Positions 23,624 to 33,804 of a DNA stretch of 64,000 nt are shown piece by piece. The DNA is taken from contig NZ_JAGKQQ010000001.1 of assembly GCF_017939745.1 (NCBI RefSeq), positions 5,890,001 through 5,954,000 on the forward strand, written 5' to 3'. The position numbers were made by a program, and so were the translations under genes. This DNA comes from Gemmata palustris (GTDB lineage Bacteria; Planctomycetota; Planctomycetia; Gemmatales; Gemmataceae). Position 1 is the stretch's first letter; the number at the start of each line of letters is the position of its first letter. The notes beneath the pieces are model-generated. The model was not told where the DNA came from. It did not search any database and saw nothing but the letters and a program-made list of their open reading frames with translations.

Positions 23624-26353
23624 TCACGAGTGGGTTCCCGGCGGTCCCGGGTGGAACGGCTCGCCCGTGTCGAGCACCTCACGCACTTTGTGCCCCAGGG
23701 CCTCGGGGGAGAACGGCTTGTGGAGGAAGTTGACGCGCGCGTACTCGACCCCGTGGCGCACCACCGCGTCGTCCGTGTACCCCGACATGAACACGACCCG
23801 GACCCCGGGGCACCGGGCCGCGAGCCGCTCGGCCAGCACGCGCCCGTTCGCACCGGGCATGACCACGTCCGTCAGCAATAGGTCCACCGGGGCCGGGCTC
23901 TCGGCCGCGACCCGCAGGGCCTCTTCGGTTCCGCCCGCGACCAGCACCGTGTACCCGAGTTGCTGGAGCAACCGGTGCGTGAGTTTCCGGACCCGGGCGT
24001 CGTCCTCCACCAGGAGTACAGTCTCCCCACCGACCGGCGCGGCGCCCCCGTCGGCCCTCTCGTCGGCGACCACAGGGGCGTCGAACCCGGGCAGATACAC
24101 CCGAAACGTGGTCCCGCGCTCGGGGGCCGTTTCCACCTCGATGTGCCCGCCCGACTGCTTCACGATGCCGTACACGGTCGCCAGCCCGAGCCCGGTCCCC
24201 TTGCCCGGATCTTTGGTGGTGAAGAACGGCTCAAAAATGTGGTTCTTTACATCGTCCGACATGCCGGTGCCGGTATCCGTTACGGACAGCACCGCGTACC
24301 GGCCCGGAGGGACCTCGCGCCCGTCAGGCGCGCCCCCGACGACCACGTTGCGGGTCTCGACGGTCAGAGCCCCTCCGGTCGGCATCGCGTCGCGCGCGTT
24401 CACGGCCAGGTTCATGAGCACTTGACCGATTTGACCCGGGTCGGCACGAACCCGGAGCACATCGGAGGCCGGAACCGTGACCAGCTCGATGTCCTCGCCG
24501 ATGAGTCGGCGCAACATCTGGGTCACGTCCTGTAGGGCTTCGTTGAGGTCCAGGACTACGGGTTGAAGCACCTGCTGGCGCCCGAACGCGAGGAGCTGCC
24601 GGGTCAGGTCCCGTGCCCGGAGCCCGGCCTCCCGGACCTCTTGGACCATCGGGTACATCGGGTCGTCCGGGGCCAGGGTGGTCAACTGGATGGCGGCGTA
24701 CCCGTTAATAATGGTGAGCAGGTTGTTGAAATCGTGGGCCACGCCCCCCGCCAGTTGCCCCACCGCGTCCATCTTCTGCGACTGGCGCACCTGGGCTTCC
24801 AGGCGCTTGCGCTCGGACACGTCGGACACGAACCCCACCATGCGTTCGGTCAGCGCGCCGCTCGGGTTCGGGATAAAGTGCCCCTGGTCGTGGACCGTGA
24901 CGTAGCTCCCGCCCCGCCCGCGCACCCGGTACTCCATGCGGAACGGGCTCCGCGCCCGCGCGCACCGCTCGGCCTCGTGCTCGAACGGTTCCCGGTCCTC
25001 CGGGTGGACCAGCGCGGTCCAGCCCGCGAGTGCGTCCGGGAGTTCCGATTCCCGGTACCCGAGGGTGCTTTCGGAGTCCCCGCCCCAGGTCAGGCGGTTG
25101 GTCCCCACGTCCCAGTCGTAGAGCACCTGGCCGGTCGCCTTGACTGCGGCCTCGTACCGGGCCTTCCACTCGCCGAGTTCGTCCTCCACGCGCTTGCGCT
25201 CGGTGATGTCCTGGTACACCCCGAGCACCCCGACCACGGCCCCGGTTCCGTCCCGGAGCGGCACCTTGCTGGTGAGCAGAACGGTCCGGGCCCCGTCCGC
25301 CCGGGTAAGCGGCTCCTCGAACCCCAACAGAGCTTCCCCGGATTCCATCACGCGCCGGTCGCACGCGCGGAAGAACTCGGCCTCTGGTGCCGGGGTCCCG
25401 AGCTCGAAGTCGGTGTGCCCGACCGCGGCGGCCGCCCCCGGCAGCCCGTGGTTGCGGGCGAACAGATCGTTGCACCCCAAGTACACCGAGTCCAGGTCCT
25501 TCCAGAACACCGCACACGGGATGTGCGCGATGACCGTGCGCAGGAGCTCCTCGCTCCGCCGCAGAGCTTCTTCGGCGCCCTTTCGCGCGGTCACGTCGCG
25601 CGTGAGGATGGCGATTCCGTCCCCGGCCCGGACGACTTGGTGGTGGAGCCACAAGTTGCGCCCGTCGCCCGTGGTAATCGGGAAGTCCTCTTCCAGGGGC
25701 GCCCCGGTCTCGACCACACGCACGTACTTGTCGAAGAACCCCCCGGTGCGGTTTATCGGGAGCAGCTCGCACAGGCGCTGGCCCACCACCTGTGCCGGGG
25801 CCAGCCCGACCAGGTCCGCGCCGTTCCGGTTCACGTCCGTGAACACGAAGTCCACAACGCTCCCGTCCGGGGCCCGGTCGCACGCGAGGACGTAGACCGC
25901 GTCCAGGCTCCACTCCATCGCGGACCGGAGCGCGCCCTCGACCTCCCGGTGCCGAGTCACGTCCCGGTACGTAACGACCGCGGCCCCGATTCCGGGCTCG
26001 TGGAGCAGGTTGACGCCCCGAGCTTCGAGCCAGCGCCAGGTTCCGCTCCAGTGCCGTACCCGGAACGATTCGGCGAACGCAACGGTCGGGTCCGCCAGGT
26101 GAGCGCCGAATGCGGCCCGGACCCGGTCCCGGTCGTCCGGGTGCAGGTGCCCGAATCCGTCGGCCCCCGTTAGGGTGCCGGGTTCGTAGCCCAGGAGCCG
26201 GTCGCCGGCCGGCCCCGCGTGCCTGACGCCCCCGCCTGGACCGAACAAGATGACCGCGTCGGGACCGCTCTCCGCGCCTCGGCCGTTCTCCAGTGCGTTA
26301 CGATTCGGTTCGATAACGGCCCCCCGGTACCGTCGTTCTGAAATACTTGGCAC
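23624..26353 (-). CDS. Soluble hybrid histidine kinase with four PAS domains
   Basis: A 909-residue kinase without transmembrane segments. PAS domains span about 30-135, 145-255, 270-383 and 400-515. HisKA follows with His540 in VAHDFNNLL, then a complete HATPase (NLAVNARDAM, DTGTGM, GKGTGLGLA) and a C-terminal receiver (LLLTDVVMPGANGR; FLHKPFSPE). The third PAS contains HIPCAVFWKDLD; the second has DVNRNGADLVG. None has the LOV cysteine motif. The start is GTG at 26353, directly downstream of a very A/T-rich region that probably carries its promoter. The sensory input is unknown. Confidence 0.88.
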   Translation of the reverse strand: MPSISERRYRGAVIEPNRNALENGRGAESGPDAVILFGPGGGVRHAGPAGDRLLGYEPGTLTGADGFGHLHPDDRDRVRAAFGAHLADPTVAFAESFRVRHWSGTWRWLEARGVNLLHEPGIGAAVVTYRDVTRHREVEGALRSAMEWSLDAVYVLACDRAPDGSVVDFVFTDVNRNGADLVGLAPAQVVGQRLCELLPINRTGGFFDKYVRVVETGAPLEEDFPITTGDGRNLWLHHQVVRAGDGIAILTRDVTARKGAEEALRRSEELLRTVIAHIPCAVFWKDLDSVYLGCNDLFARNHGLPGAAAAVGHTDFELGTPAPEAEFFRACDRRVMESGEALLGFEEPLTRADGARTVLLTSKVPLRDGTGAVVGVLGVYQDITERKRVEDELGEWKARYEAAVKATGQVLYDWDVGTNRLTWGGDSESTLGYRESELPDALAGWTALVHPEDREPFEHEAERCARARSPFRMEYRVRGRGGSYVTVHDQGHFIPNPSGALTERMVGFVSDVSERKRLEAQVRQSQKMDAVGQLAGGVAHDFNNLLTIINGYAAIQLTTLAPDDPMYPMVQEVREAGLRARDLTRQLLAFGRQQVLQPVVLDLNEALQDVTQMLRRLIGEDIELVTVPASDVLRVRADPGQIGQVLMNLAVNARDAMPTGGALTVETRNVVVGGAPDGREVPPGRYAVLSVTDTGTGMSDDVKNHIFEPFFTTKDPGKGTGLGLATVYGIVKQSGGHIEVETAPERGTTFRVYLPGFDAPVVADERADGGAAPVGGETVLLVEDDARVRKLTHRLLQQLGYTVLVAGGTEEALRVAAESPAPVDLLLTDVVMPGANGRVLAERLAARCPGVRVVFMSGYTDDAVVRHGVEYARVNFLHKPFSPEALGHKVREVLDTGEPFHPGPPGTHS

Positions 26354-26480
26354 AATTATATTACTCCGAGCTAGTCATCCGCCATTCGTCAAAAAATAAT
26401 ATAACGCATGATGGCGTAAAATTGAAATCCAAGTTCATTATAATTATTGTAATATAACAATAATTTTGTAAGGAGACCGA
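26354..26480. promoter_or_regulatory. A/T-rich intergenic island
   Basis: This 127-bp segment is the most A/T-rich of the region. It contains TATAAT at 26439-26444 on the plus strand and several TATATTA-like runs. It separates the minus-strand kinase from a possible plus-strand short gene and probably carries divergent promoters. Correctly spaced -35 boxes were not found. Confidence 0.5.
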
Positions 26481-26591
26481 ATGGGTCCGTGGCCGATGCG
26501 CCCGGCTGAATCCGGGTTCCAAATCCCATTACAAATGGCACCGTATGCCACCCGAACGGCCGACAGCTTCGGCCATTTTTCGGGGCTCTAA
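26481..26591 (+). CDS. Possible 36-residue small protein or leader peptide
   Basis: An ATG at 26481 follows AAGGAG at 26470-26475 with six-base spacing, downstream of the A/T-rich island. The frame encodes 36 residues starting MGPWPMRPAESG and ending GHFSGL, then TAA at 26589-26591. A hairpin with a T5 tail (26558-26580) lies inside its last third. It may be a real small protein, a leader peptide with an attenuator, or chance. Confidence 0.35.
   Translation: MGPWPMRPAESGFQIPLQMAPYATRTADSFGHFSGL
26558..26580 (+). terminator. Terminator-like hairpin within the short frame
   Basis: GGCCGA at 26558-26563 pairs with TCGGCC at 26569-26574, followed by ATTTTT. It reads as a plus-strand intrinsic terminator. 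Confidence 0.55.
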
Positions 26592-26665
26592 TTTGGGACC
26601 GTCCCCTACTCGTTTCGGTCCCGTATTCGTGCTTGTATTGGGTCAAATTCAGAGCGCCGGCCGTG

Positions 26666-27928
26666 TCACTCGACCACGCGCACGTCCGGAACCCGGGGCG
26701 GGTTCTCTTTCAGGTCGATCGTGACCCCGCCGATCCCACTCGATGTGAGGGAATCTACGACGTAGGCGCCGCCCAGGATGTCCAACCCGATTGCCACGCT
26801 CCCGTTCAGGTCCACGTGCGCCGACCGCGCGTAGATCGCTCCGGTGATCGTGGTGAGTCCCAGCCCGGTGAGTGAGATGGGCTGCGCGAGCCCGCGGTTC
26901 TGGAAGAAGTTGAACCCCTGGTACGTGCCCGAGAGCGGGGCCGTCATAACCACCTTGCCCAACCCGGATACGGCGATCGGGCCGGACGCATAGGTCGGGC
27001 TCGTCGTGTTGTACACCATTGTGCCCAGCCCCAACACAGTTGCCAGGCCCTCCACCTGGAACCCGCCCCCCTCCATGATGTACACGCCCGGGGCCATAAC
27101 CACGGTGGACACCCCCTTGATCTTGATCCCGCCCTTGTACACCCCGGGCTGGAGCGTAGCCACGAGCCCGTTGACGACCTTCGGCGTCGGGCTCCGAACG
27201 GGGGCGCTGGCGGTGTCCGGGATCGGGAGGAACGCGAGCGGGTCCAGGGTCGGTCGGACCCCGGTCCGGACCTTCATCGTGAGTGACAACAGGCCCGTGT
27301 TCGAGACGCCCCCTGTCACGTCGATCCGGTTCAGGGACAGCATCACCAGGCTCGAGGACTTCAGGGCCTGGGGGCTGGACGAGTTCACGATGAGCGGGCG
27401 CCCGACGAGTGCGAACACGAGCGCGTTGTTGGTGAACGCCCCCGACATACTCGGATTCAGGGTGATGATCCCGAACTTGAGCGGCTCGCCCTTGCCGACC
27501 GCGCGGGCCGACACGGGCATGTTGGCCCCGGTGATGGCGCGCCCGAAGCTCGCCTGGAGCGTGGCATCGATCAGCACCTCGGCGTGGCCGGGCAGGCCGG
27601 TGTACGTGCCCGACTGTGGGGGGATGTTCACGGTCACGGCCGACGCCGGGTACCCGTTGGCGACCGCGATCTTCTCGGCCGCCGTGCGGGCCGTGCCGTA
27701 CACGTCCTTGCCCTTGTTGTCCCAGTAGTTCTCGTACAGGTCGGCGCCTGCGGCCAGGGCGGCGGCATCAGCCGTGGACTGTAACCGCCGGCGCTCGTCG
27801 TACATGCGCCCGCCGTCCAAATTTAGGGCCAAAATCCCGATCAGCACCGGCAGGCAAATTGCGACTTTAACGAGAACGGCGCCCGTGCGCCGGCGGGATA
27901 GCGAGTTTTTAAGGAACACAGTTCTCAC
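26666..27928 (-). CDS. TadG-like pilus/secretion protein
   Basis: A 420-residue protein. Residues 15-50 (RTGAVLVKVAICLPVLIGIL, then LNLDGGRMYDERRRLQSTAD) match the TadG/TadE-type N-terminus: one membrane helix followed by the RRRLQ-ADAAALA segment typical of Flp pilus assembly proteins. The rest is strand-rich, with GVYIMEGGGFQVEGLATVLG and similar Gly-rich repeats, resembling a planctomycete extension of the family. The first 110 residues are closely related to the truncated copy at 39357-39713. The gene lies apart from the tad operon and on the other strand. It likely acts outside the cytoplasmic membrane. Confidence 0.75.
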   Translation of the reverse strand: MRTVFLKNSLSRRRTGAVLVKVAICLPVLIGILALNLDGGRMYDERRRLQSTADAAALAAGADLYENYWDNKGKDVYGTARTAAEKIAVANGYPASAVTVNIPPQSGTYTGLPGHAEVLIDATLQASFGRAITGANMPVSARAVGKGEPLKFGIITLNPSMSGAFTNNALVFALVGRPLIVNSSSPQALKSSSLVMLSLNRIDVTGGVSNTGLLSLTMKVRTGVRPTLDPLAFLPIPDTASAPVRSPTPKVVNGLVATLQPGVYKGGIKIKGVSTVVMAPGVYIMEGGGFQVEGLATVLGLGTMVYNTTSPTYASGPIAVSGLGKVVMTAPLSGTYQGFNFFQNRGLAQPISLTGLGLTTITGAIYARSAHVDLNGSVAIGLDILGGAYVVDSLTSSGIGGVTIDLKENPPRVPDVRVVE

Positions 27929-28112
27929 GCTCCGTTACGAGGAGCTACGAGTTTAGTTCCTGACGGGAACAAAATTTGTCAGGTAAACTCCGCTACTTGC
28001 ACTGGGCGCCGGGTCAGACATGCTTACTTAAGGGGCTTCTCGATCAGAGCAGGTTTTCGGCGCGATGGGATCGCGAACCGCGGTACGGTCCGCTGTGCGA
28101 GCGGTTGCTTTC

Positions 28113-28157
28113 CGAGCAGGGCTCGGCTCCCGCGCACCGGGAGCCGAGCCCTGCTCG
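28113..28157. terminator. 20-bp perfect hairpin after the surface protein gene
   Basis: CGAGCAGGGCTCGGCTCCCG at 28113-28132 pairs with 28138-28157 around a 5-nt loop. It lies 90 bp beyond the 3' end of the surface protein gene and probably ends its transcript, although no T-tract follows on the minus strand. The rest of 27929-28245 shows no gene. Confidence 0.65.
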
Positions 28158-28245
28158 CAGAACGAGCAAACTACATATTGACACTTGTTGGAAATTGTCG
28201 TTTTGCCCGAACAGTCACAAGACTTATCAGCGAACCGGGGCCGAA

Positions 28246-30924
28246 CTAGCTCACACGGATCGCGCTCATGTCCGTCGTGTCCCAAGCGAAGTACGATTCC
28301 TCCGGGCTCCCGTCGCCCGCATCGAACTCTTGAATGTGAGCGTGCCCCCCCGTTCCGGCACCGGTGAGGATGGAGTTGTCACCGTCAGCGCTTACCACGA
28401 ACCCGACGTTCACGCCCCCACGGAACGTGGGAGCAAAGGCCAGGAACGAGCGAACAAGGCGCCCGGATGTTCCGTCGAACACGCTCACACGCGGGTCGGC
28501 GCCCGCACCGGCCCCGACGATCACTTCCGCGCGCCCGTCCCCGTTCACGTCGCCCGCGGTCACGGTCACCCCACCGGCGAAAGCCGGGCTGAAGGCGAAG
28601 AAGCTCTGCATGAGCGACTGATCGCGCCCGCTGAACACGCGCACGTGCGGCCCGGCCCCGGGGGCGGCTCCGACGATCACGTCCTCCCACCCGTCCCCGT
28701 TGACGTCGCCGCCGGCCACCGTCACGCCGCCCTTGAAGCTCGCGTCGAACGCCATGACGCTCATTTGCTCGGCGCCCGTGGCCCCGTCGAACACCTTGAT
28801 GTGCGGCGCGGACCCGGACGCGGCGCCAATAATCAGGTCGTCGAACCCGTCGCGGTTGACGTCCGCGGACGCGACCGCAACGCCCCCCTTGAATTTCGCA
28901 TCGAACGCCAGGAAACTGCGGATCAACTCACCCGTGGCCCCGTCGAACACCTTGACGTGCGGCCCGGCACCGGCACCGGCACCGACGATAATGTCATCGA
29001 CGCCGTCTCGGTTGATGTCTCCCGTCGCGACGCGAACCCCGCCCTTGAAGTTTGCGTCGAAAGCCAGGAAGTTGAACCGGACCGATCCGTCCGGGTTGTA
29101 CACGATCACACGCGGTTCCGCGCCGGAGCCAGCAGCCCCTGCGGAGAAGTGCAAGCTCGACCCGTCTGTTGGGCGTCCCGGCCCCTGGGGAGTGCCGGCG
29201 GTGGTACCTCCCGAGTTGGTGGTCCCGCCTCCGGTCCCGGTGCCCCCACCAGTCCCCGTTCCACCTCCGGTGCCACCCCCACCCGTGCCACCCCCACCCG
29301 TGCCACCCCCGCCCGTGCCGCCTCCATTCCCCCCGCCGTTGTTACCGCCGTTGTTACCGCCGTTATTACCGCCACCGCCGTTCCCACTCGAGGGAATCGT
29401 GACGTTCAGGTTCAGACCCGAGACCGAAAGTTGGAGCGGGTTCAGGTTCACATTTACCGTGCCCGTCCCACCCGCGGTCGCGCCCGACGGCACCTCCAGT
29501 TTGATCCGGAACCCGGTCGGAGATGACAGGTTGAGCACCGGAAGGCCGGAGAACGTGAAGTTCCCATTGGCGTCCGTTGTGATGGCGATCTCGGTCTGGT
29601 CCCGGAGCCCGTTGAGGTTCGCGTCGAGGTACACCGTGACCCCGGCCACGCCGTTGCCGGTCGTGGTGTCGGTCACCCGACCGTTCAGCACACCGGTCGT
29701 CACGGCAACAGTGGCGGAAGTCAGCGGCGACGAGGTAATCGTCGCCGCGGTCCCGAGCAGTGTGCTCCCGAGTAGGCCGACCACGCCTTGCGCGCCGAAA
29801 ACGGTGCTCTGGATGAAGTTCTGGAGGCCGCTCAGCGTCGCGCCCGTAAGGGACGAAATCCCCGCGACGGTGCTGTTCAGGAAGTTGTTGTTGCGGATGG
29901 TGGTCGAGCCCAAGTTCAACGAGAGCCCGACCCCGACCCCGATACGATTCGCACTGAACTGGTTGTTCTCGATGTCCACCACCGGCACCGATAGAACGGC
30001 CCCCTGCACGGACACACCGGCCGAGTCCGCGAGCCCCGTCGTGCCGAGGAAATTCTGGAACGTGTTCCCCTGAATGGTGACGGGGCCCGAGTCCTGCGCC
30101 CCGATCCCGACGTTGGCACGTATGCCCACGCCCTGGCCGAACAACGTGGTCCCGGTGACGGCGCCCGTTGCCCCGGAACCACTGTAGAGGATACCGTAAG
30201 TGTCGGTGTTCTGAATGAGGGAGTTCATGACCCGAACGTTCCCGTGGGCCACGAGTACCCCCGTACCCGCAGCCCCTCCCGTTGTACCCACGTTTTGGAC
30301 GATCACGTCGCTCAGGACACTCGTCACCGCGGTCCCCGAACCGCTGTTAGTGAACTTGACCAGAATCGGAACGTTCAGCCCCGATCCGGCCCCGCCGTCG
30401 AGCGTCATCGAACTGATGTTGAGTGCCACTCCGCGGTTCACGAGGAGCGCGGCCGAGGTGTCCGCGGTCGGGCTGCCGCTGCCGGTCTGCGTGTTGGAAC
30501 CCGCCCGAACCGTGGTCGTACCGGGACCGTACCCCACGAGGTCGAGGTTCTTTGTGATCGCGAGCTGCGAACCGCCGAGGGTATAGGTGCCCCCGAGCAG
30601 CCGAATCGAGTTCGATGTGTCCGCGTTGCCGTTGGCTGTTTGTACGGCGGAATCGAGGGTGTTGAACGCGGTGGTGCCGAAGGTGCAATCCGTGAACTGC
30701 GCGTTCGGCAGGGCGACGCGCACGGTGTCCCCCGCGCTGAGCCCGACGGGGCCGACGTCCTGAAGGATGCTCATTGCCCCCGCGGACGCGACCCAGAGTT
30801 GTGCCGGGGTCGAGCGGTCCTCAAGGGAAAGTAAGTCGAGTTGGAACCGCTGGGGCGTCTTGTGCGCGCGGGACGATTTTGAAGCGTTACGCGCGAAAAG
30901 TCGAACGAAAGATTTGGGCGTCAT
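28246..30924 (-). CDS. Large secreted surface protein: beta-helix, SdrD-like B domain, FG-GAP repeats
   Basis: An 892-residue protein. After a basic N-terminus comes FQLDLLSLEDRSTPAQLW (about 27-44), a motif of planctomycete surface proteins. Residues about 90-400 have right-handed beta-helix features (SIRLLGGTYTLGG, repeated N-rich turns). A Cna-B/SdrD-like domain (GRVTDTTTGNGVAGVTVYLD) follows at about 435-505, then a Gly-rich linker (GGTGGGGTGGG). Five to six repeats of the type DINRDGVDDIIVGAGAG fill the rest, each with Asp residues fit for calcium as in FG-GAP/VCBS domains. The start at 30924 follows GAGAGG; the longer frame lacks a leader. It probably sits on the cell surface and may mediate adhesion. 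Confidence 0.8.
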   Translation of the reverse strand: MTPKSFVRLFARNASKSSRAHKTPQRFQLDLLSLEDRSTPAQLWVASAGAMSILQDVGPVGLSAGDTVRVALPNAQFTDCTFGTTAFNTLDSAVQTANGNADTSNSIRLLGGTYTLGGSQLAITKNLDLVGYGPGTTTVRAGSNTQTGSGSPTADTSAALLVNRGVALNISSMTLDGGAGSGLNVPILVKFTNSGSGTAVTSVLSDVIVQNVGTTGGAAGTGVLVAHGNVRVMNSLIQNTDTYGILYSGSGATGAVTGTTLFGQGVGIRANVGIGAQDSGPVTIQGNTFQNFLGTTGLADSAGVSVQGAVLSVPVVDIENNQFSANRIGVGVGLSLNLGSTTIRNNNFLNSTVAGISSLTGATLSGLQNFIQSTVFGAQGVVGLLGSTLLGTAATITSSPLTSATVAVTTGVLNGRVTDTTTGNGVAGVTVYLDANLNGLRDQTEIAITTDANGNFTFSGLPVLNLSSPTGFRIKLEVPSGATAGGTGTVNVNLNPLQLSVSGLNLNVTIPSSGNGGGGNNGGNNGGNNGGGNGGGTGGGGTGGGGTGGGGTGGGTGTGGGTGTGGGTTNSGGTTAGTPQGPGRPTDGSSLHFSAGAAGSGAEPRVIVYNPDGSVRFNFLAFDANFKGGVRVATGDINRDGVDDIIVGAGAGAGPHVKVFDGATGELIRSFLAFDAKFKGGVAVASADVNRDGFDDLIIGAASGSAPHIKVFDGATGAEQMSVMAFDASFKGGVTVAGGDVNGDGWEDVIVGAAPGAGPHVRVFSGRDQSLMQSFFAFSPAFAGGVTVTAGDVNGDGRAEVIVGAGAGADPRVSVFDGTSGRLVRSFLAFAPTFRGGVNVGFVVSADGDNSILTGAGTGGHAHIQEFDAGDGSPEESYFAWDTTDMSAIRVS

Positions 30925-31294
30925 GGTCTCGGTCCTCTCTGTGGAGCCGCGGTCTTCAACAGAACCGGCGCGGTTCGAGCTTTGTCGGGACGAACGGCGG
31001 TCGCTGCCGCTTGGGAGCCCAACCTTAGACCGGTCGCGATCGCGAGCTTGTCGGGGAAAGCCCCAGAAATGAACCGGCGCGCGAGGGCGCAAGTGGGCCC
31101 GGAAGTACCGACGTGCGCGCGGGGCGCGGCCGAACAACGTTGCGTGGGAATTTGCGCGGGCGGCGTACAAGACGTGGGAGGCCGAGGCGTTCGGCTCTGC
31201 GACGATCGAGATGGGAGATCGGGCCGCATTCAACGGCGCCCTCGGATCACGTTCGATCGCGAGAGCGAGAGCGTTGCAGAGGTTCGGTGCGCGA
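30925..31294. other. Gap upstream of the surface protein
   Basis: About 370 bp between the surface protein and the NarL-like regulator. No gene was recognised. The promoter of the surface protein should lie here. Confidence 0.35.
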
Positions 31295-31957
31295 TCAGTC
31301 TTCGGGTAACGAGTCCGTCACCGCCTCGGGCGCGTTCAGTAGCCCGGCATCGAGACCGTACCGAACAAAGTCGGCGCGCGACTTGAGCCCCGTTTTCTCG
31401 CGCAACCGCGCGCGGTACGTCTCCACCGTTTTGACGCTCAGGAACAGCAGGTCGGCAATTTCCTGGTGCGTGTGCCCCTTGACGAGATGTTCGAGTACTT
31501 CCGTCTCGCGCCGGCTGAATTGAGGCAGCCCGGCCGGCGGGGGCGCGTCCTCGAGAACGCCCTGAAGGGCCGAGTCGATCACCCGCGCGCCGGTCGCGGT
31601 CGCTCGAATCGCGGCGAGCAGTTCGTGGGACGGTGAGGATTTCAGGAAGTAGCCGGCCGCACCCGCCGCGAGCGCGCTGCGAACATACGCCGGGTCGTTG
31701 TGCATGGTCAGCACCAGGACGCGGGTGCGCGGCGACACCTGGTTCACGCGCGCGATCGTGGGGCCGCTCCCCCACCCGGGCATCGACAGATCGAGGCAGA
31801 GCACGCGCGGTATCGTCTCCTGGACCCGGTCGATGGCCTCCAACCCCGTCGCTGCTTCGCCGACGACTTCCAAATCGGCTTGTATGCTAATCAGCGCGCG
31901 CAGCCCCTCGCGCAGGATCGCGTGGTCGTCGGCCAGAACCACTTTGGTACGGTTCAT
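31295..31957 (-). CDS. NarL/FixJ-type response regulator
   Basis: A 220-residue regulator. The receiver spans about 5-120 with ADDH at 9-12, phosphorylated Asp56 in LCLDLSMPG and Lys in YFLKSS near 108. The LuxR helix-turn-helix ([20 protein letters not shown], then [19 protein letters not shown]) spans about 146-205. The ATG overlaps the stop of the sensor kinase gene by four bases (ATGA), so kinase and regulator are a coupled pair. Likely DNA targets include promoters in the neighbourhood, such as those of the tad operon or the surface protein, but no binding site was identified. Confidence 0.92.
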   Translation of the reverse strand: MNRTKVVLADDHAILREGLRALISIQADLEVVGEAATGLEAIDRVQETIPRVLCLDLSMPGWGSGPTIARVNQVSPRTRVLVLTMHNDPAYVRSALAAGAAGYFLKSSPSHELLAAIRATATGARVIDSALQGVLEDAPPPAGLPQFSRRETEVLEHLVKGHTHQEIADLLFLSVKTVETYRARLREKTGLKSRADFVRYGLDAGLLNAPEAVTDSLPED

Positions 31958-33390
31958 CGCACTCCCTCAGAAATCGGAACTCGAACGTCGATCGTGGTGC
32001 CGCGCCCGGCGACCGACTCGACACGAAACGTCCCACCGAGCAAATGCGCGCGCTCCTCCATCCCTCTCAACCCCAGGCCGGTGGCGCCGTTCGAGCCACG
32101 GGGGGCCTGGAACCCGACCCCGTCGTCCGTGATCGACACGCGCGCGAACCCGTCGATCTCCAGAACAACGTCCACGGTTCGCGCGTGAGCGTATTTGGCG
32201 ACGTTCGCCAGAGCCTCTTGAACGATCCGATAGAGGGCCGACTCGACGTCTTTGGGGAGCCGCAATCCGTCCCCCTCGGGAACGAGTAGCTCCGCGCGGA
32301 CAGAGTGGACGCGAGTAAACGTTTCGGTGAGGCGCTTGAGCGCCGCGGTGAGCCCCATGTCGTCGAGTACGGTCGGGCGCAGCCCGTGCGCGAGGCGCCG
32401 GACCTCGTCCAGGCTCTCGGCCGCGATCTGGCGCAGGCGCGGCACGCGCTCGCACGTCACCTCGCCCTCAATCGTCGCCAGCCCGACGGCCAGCGAAACC
32501 AGCGCTTGCCCGATCCCGTCGTGCAATTCGCGCGCGATGCGCCCGCGCTCGTCCTCTTGGACGGTGAGTACACGCTGCAGTAGGCGCTTCCGCTCTTCCT
32601 CGCGCCGAACGAGCAGAGTGACGTCGCGCACGACAACGGCACACGTGGTGGAGTTGGTTCGGATCGGATTCGCACTTAAAAGGAAATGACTGTCAAGGAC
32701 CGGGTCGTGTTCGCGGGTCGTTGCGGTCGGGTCGGCGTCCGCGCGCGAGGAGAGTTGCTGGCGCGCCCGGATCGCGCCCCCCAGCTCCCCAGGGAACAGA
32801 TCCTCAACGAGTGCTCCGGCGAGTTGTGCGCGGGGTACTCCGGTGACCCGGGCGACGGCCTCGTTCGCGCGCACCACGCGCCCATCGCGATCGAGGATCA
32901 TGAGCATGTCCGGGCACGCATCGAACGTGGCCGCCCATTCGGACACGACCGATTCCAGGATGTGCTCCCGGCGCCGGGCGTGCGCGACCCGTGCCGCGCG
33001 CTCGATCGCCCAACACAGGGCCGCGGGATCGACCGGCTTCGCGATGTAGTCGAACGCCCCGCGCTGTATCCCGGTCACGGCCGCGCCGACGTCGGTCGTC
33101 CCGGTCATAAGAATGGGGACCACATCGATTTTCTGGTCCGCGAGTGCCGCGAGCAGGTCCAAACCACTTCGGCCCGGCATGTTCAGGTCGACGAGAGCGA
33201 CGTCGTAGCTCGCGCTCGCGAACCGGGCCAGGGCCTCGTTGACGCTCTGCACTTCTTCGATCACGTGCCCCGCAGCGGTCACGACCTTGGAGGCGAAGCG
33301 CCGGATGCGCTCGTCGTCGTCAACGATCAGAACGCGCGCGGGAACCGTATCTGGGGGACGAGCATCTCTGGGGCGGGGGCGCTCACTCAT
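31954..33390 (-). CDS. NarX-like sensor kinase with N-terminal receiver
   Basis: A 478-residue soluble kinase. The receiver covers about 18-130 (VDDDE at 23-27, Asp68, Lys118). A PAS-like domain spans about 150-258, HisKA_3 follows with [15 protein letters not shown] (His290), and a short HATPase covers about 370-475 ([16 protein letters not shown]). This is the class that pairs with NarL-type regulators, as here with the next gene. The N-terminal receiver suggests control by another kinase, so the pair may sit downstream in a relay. It is divergent from the tad operon, with a 414-bp gap between. Confidence 0.9.
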   Translation of the reverse strand: MSERPRPRDARPPDTVPARVLIVDDDERIRRFASKVVTAAGHVIEEVQSVNEALARFASASYDVALVDLNMPGRSGLDLLAALADQKIDVVPILMTGTTDVGAAVTGIQRGAFDYIAKPVDPAALCWAIERAARVAHARRREHILESVVSEWAATFDACPDMLMILDRDGRVVRANEAVARVTGVPRAQLAGALVEDLFPGELGGAIRARQQLSSRADADPTATTREHDPVLDSHFLLSANPIRTNSTTCAVVVRDVTLLVRREEERKRLLQRVLTVQEDERGRIARELHDGIGQALVSLAVGLATIEGEVTCERVPRLRQIAAESLDEVRRLAHGLRPTVLDDMGLTAALKRLTETFTRVHSVRAELLVPEGDGLRLPKDVESALYRIVQEALANVAKYAHARTVDVVLEIDGFARVSITDDGVGFQAPRGSNGATGLGLRGMEERAHLLGGTFRVESVAGRGTTIDVRVPISEGVR

Positions 33391-33804
33391 ACTTGTGCCA
33401 CCGGTACGAATCGCAGGGATCGCTCGATGCCGGGCAACTTTCTTAGAAAGTGGCCGGCATTTGAGCCGGTACGCTGGAAACCTCAGTTCTCGAACACAGT
33501 AGAACCGAGTTGCGCCGGGCGAGTTCGTAAGGGCAATTTGCTACGGCGTCCCGCAACAACTTCTTTCACAGCAATCTCAAGAATACCTAAAGCTGACGAT
33601 TGTCACAAGAATCCGGGGCGATATTTGCTTGTGCGATTGCGAGACGGGGTCCGGCCGCTTTTCGGGGTTTCCCCTACACGCTTCGCTGGGACCGGGCTCT
33701 ACGGTTGTGACGCTTACGGTCGCATCCGTCGCAGCGCCGTGTTTACGAACGTCAAAACTCGAACAGAACCGACTCGCCGGCTCCATTGAACAGGTTACCC
33801 CATT
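33391..33804. promoter_or_regulatory. Divergent intergenic region
   Basis: The 414-bp gap between the minus-strand NarX-like gene and the plus-strand tad operon must contain both promoters. Part of it (33540-33620) is richer in A and T. No convincing box pair or palindromic operator was identified. Confidence 0.4.

Noticed and set aside
24563-26173. 536-codon plus-strand frame
   Set aside because: It is the antisense shadow of the 909-residue kinase, whose domains are complete on the minus strand. The plus-strand translation is low-complexity with no motifs.
29220-29380. Short direct repeats suggesting a CRISPR array
   Set aside because: They are tandem Gly/Thr codons of the surface protein linker, with no unique spacers and no cas genes nearby.
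30925-31233. 103-residue N-terminal extension of the surface protein
   Set aside because: The extension lacks a leader and contains Arg-rich shadow-like sequence, while the ATG at 30924 has a good ribosome binding site.
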